From Alteribacillus bidgolensis (lineage in GTDB: Bacteria > Bacillota > Bacilli > Bacillales > Marinococcaceae): a stretch of 64,000 bases of DNA. The stretch is taken from contig NZ_KZ614149.1 of the NCBI RefSeq assembly GCF_002886255.1, forward strand, positions 1,488,001 through 1,552,000. The letters are read 5' to 3'. Both the position numbers and the translations under genes were made by a program. The notes under the pieces are model-generated. The model searched no databases and was not told the DNA's origin. It worked only from the letters and a program-made list of their open reading frames with translations. Of the stretch, positions 62,601-64,000 are shown piece after piece (the first letter of the stretch is position 1; every line of letters starts with the position of its first letter).

Positions 62601-62621
62601 TAAGAAAAATATTTTTTCTTA
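62601..62621. promoter_or_regulatory. Candidate RpiR operator 2
   Basis: TAAGAAAAATATTTTTTCTTA, an almost perfect 21-base palindrome. With the copy at 62571 it flanks a GCAAGCGCTATTA cre-like core. Tandem palindromes in the divergent gap suggest cooperative binding of the regulator. Confidence 0.55.
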
Positions 62622-62670
62622 TTTCGGTATATAGTATAATTAAACAGAGCCCTATCAGGAGGGATGATAT

Positions 62671-63525
62671 ATGAAAAAAGCTCAAGAGCCTTGTTTAGTC
62701 ACAATTCGCAAGCTCTATCCTAAGTTCAGTGTGACTGAAAGAAAAATTGCCGATTATATTCTAAATAACCCTAATAAAATTATTCACTCTTCAATTAATC
62801 AATTAGCGGAAAATTTAGAGATAGCGGATTCTACAGTTTTTCGATTTTGTAAACGTATTGGATATAAAGGTTATCAAGCGATGAAAATAGCCCTTGCATC
62901 TGAAGTTGTCTCTCCTATTCAAGATATTCATGAAAAGGTGAACGAAGATGACACAGTTGATACGATTGCAACAAAGGTTTTTCATTCAAATATTAAAACA
63001 ATTGAGGATTCGTTATCAGTGTTAAATGAGGAGAAATTACAGTTAGCGGTAGACAGTATGATAGGAGCTAATTCAATTGAATTCTTTGGAAGTGGAGGTT
63101 CAAGTATTATAGCTCTTGACGCATATCATAAACTAGTAAGAACTGGTTTAAAGGTTCACGCTGTAATCGATACTCATTTCCAGTTAATGGCAGCATCACA
63201 AATGACGAAAAAAGACTGCGCAGTCTTTATCTCCCATTCAGGATCATCAAAAGATATTCTACATATCTTAAATGTTGTGAAATCAACTGGCGCCAAAATG
63301 ATTGCGATTACTAATTATGCGAAATCACCATTAAGCTCGGCTGTAGATATCCCTCTTTACACGGTGTCAGAGGAAACTGAATATCGTTCTGAAGCTCTGT
63401 CATCCCGGATTGCACAGTTAACCCTGATTGATGTTCTTTATGTCAATATTTTAATGAAAAGAGGGAAAGAAGGAAAAGAAGCATTGAAAAAAATGCGTGA
63501 AGCAGTACTTGTAAAGCGAATCTAG
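62671..63525 (+). CDS. MurR/RpiR-family transcriptional regulator
   Basis: 284 residues. N-terminal HTH_6 (about 8-80: INQLAENLEIADSTVFRFCKRIGYKGYQ) and C-terminal SIS sugar-phosphate-binding domain (about 120-250: EFFGSGGSSIIALDAYHKL, FISHSGSSKDI). Likely senses 6-phosphogluconate or gluconate-derived phosphosugar and controls gnd-gntP-gntK, replacing the GntR-type repressor of Bacillus subtilis. GGAGGG precedes ATG 62671. Confidence 0.92.
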   Translation: MKKAQEPCLVTIRKLYPKFSVTERKIADYILNNPNKIIHSSINQLAENLEIADSTVFRFCKRIGYKGYQAMKIALASEVVSPIQDIHEKVNEDDTVDTIATKVFHSNIKTIEDSLSVLNEEKLQLAVDSMIGANSIEFFGSGGSSIIALDAYHKLVRTGLKVHAVIDTHFQLMAASQMTKKDCAVFISHSGSSKDILHILNVVKSTGAKMIAITNYAKSPLSSAVDIPLYTVSEETEYRSEALSSRIAQLTLIDVLYVNILMKRGKEGKEALKKMREAVLVKRI

Positions 63526-63589
63526 ATTAGGCTAGCTAAGCTTCTTTACGAAGGAGCAGGATCCAAAGGCCTTGCTCCTACCTCTTATT

Positions 63590-64000
63590 CTTCCATTTTT
63601 CAAGAAGGGATCTCGCTTTTGCTTTCTTTGATGCCGTTTCTTCTTTTTTATTAATGCCTTATTTAACGTTTCGTCCCCATCCAACTGAACTTCTAGGACA
63701 TCGTCTTATCCTTGCCAAAAATACAGAAAACTGAACGCGAGTGGTGTCATGGTTCGGTTGGAAGGTGTTTTCTTTCGCGTAACCTGTTGTAATGCCAGCT
63801 CCGCTATGTTTGAAATATCCTTTATAGAATACATAATCTCACCTGAGAGGTCAAAAGAACGATTCAGCACAGCAGCCATTTGCCCCCTCTTATCAAAGTA
63901 TGACTTTGTTACGTCTGTAATATCCTGATTGCAGCCGCCTCGTATGCATTATATTATCTATACCTTTAATTCATCCGTAGCCAAAACCCCTGTAATAAAT
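63590..64000 (-). pseudogene. S-layer-homology (SLH) domain protein remnant
   Basis: The minus strand carries SLH repeat pieces in different frames: DKRGQMAAVLNRSFDLSG (about 63845-63895) and AGITTGYAKENTFQPNHDTT then RVQFSVFLAR (63715-63805), which match the ITxGYxDGTFxPN-xxTRAQ-F pattern of SLH motifs. Downstream reads a Lys-rich ending EETASKKAKARSLLEKWKNK. Several frameshifts; runs off or ends near the right edge. A former cell-wall-anchored surface protein. Confidence 0.6.

Noticed and set aside
1..64000. CRISPR array, tRNA or rRNA genes
   Set aside because: No regularly spaced repeats and no tRNA- or rRNA-like segments were seen on reading.

Overview
This window looks like a chromosomal segment of a moderately AT-rich, endospore-forming Bacillaceae, probably a halophilic or alkaliphilic relative of Halobacillus, Virgibacillus or Oceanobacillus. 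The evidence is a GerA-type germination operon, an Sda-type sporulation checkpoint protein, AGGAGG-type ribosome binding sites, frequent TTG/GTG starts, S-layer-homology remnants and cre-like sites. I see no rRNA, tRNA or CRISPR array.

Layout. (1) 1-12.3 kb, minus strand: a pectin/rhamnogalacturonan locus with kdgA, kdgK (broken), kduI, kduD, a DeoR regulator, a secreted PL11 rhamnogalacturonan lyase (split by an amber codon), a three-part TRAP transporter, a GH105 unsaturated rhamnogalacturonyl hydrolase and a TIM-barrel sugar isomerase. (2) 12.7-15.1 kb: an HPr-like protein without the phosphorylatable His, then a decayed patch with an IS3-type transposase, a phosphoribosyltransferase and other remnants. 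(3) 15.1-21.6 kb: a ketone-body/short-chain-acid operon (scoA, scoB, thiolase, carboxymuconolactone decarboxylase-like protein, a 3-hydroxybutyrate dehydrogenase pseudogene with an internal inversion, atoE) with a divergent LysR regulator. (4) 23.0-38.4 kb: a very long minus-strand amino-acid catabolic cluster: methylmalonate/malonate-semialdehyde dehydrogenase, omega-aminotransferase, aldehyde dehydrogenase, a multi-subunit FAD/Fe-S amino-acid dehydrogenase, a DapA-family lyase, an Asp/Glu-racemase-family protein, SDRs, an alanine-type symporter and alanine dehydrogenase, with a divergent LysR regulator. (5) 38.7-41.6 kb: a quinone-stress cluster (wrbA, mhqD, mhqO, mhqR) with two near-identical operators. 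(6) 42.3-46.7 kb: accessory genes and wreckage (K+ channel, broken KASIII, truncated LysR and flavoprotein, sda, a secreted-peptide/membrane-protein pair). (7) 47.2-51.0 kb: citM-type transporter with a citST-type two-component system. (8) 51.4-56.8 kb: gerA-type operon with an extra, broken B subunit and a small D-type subunit. (9) 57.5-58.5 kb: remnants. (10) 58.6-63.5 kb: gluconate operon (gntK, gntP, gnd) with a divergent RpiR regulator, then an SLH-domain remnant at the right edge.

How the genes fit together: pectin fragments are cut outside (PL11), imported (TRAP), trimmed (GH105) and funnelled through KduI/KduD to 2-keto-3-deoxygluconate, then KdgK/KdgA to pyruvate and glyceraldehyde-3-phosphate. 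As written, the extracellular lyase and the kinase are both disrupted. The amino-acid cluster reads best as two joined routes: beta-alanine-like amino acid to acetyl-CoA (aminotransferase, MmsA, alanine dehydrogenase recycling pyruvate) and a 4-hydroxyproline-like route (D-amino-acid dehydrogenase complex, DapA-type deaminase, semialdehyde dehydrogenase). The striking general property is the number of broken genes, at least twelve in 64 kb, by nonsense codons, indels, deletions, an inversion and IS remnants; some single-base indels could be sequencing errors. All family assignments come from reading the translations, not from database searches.
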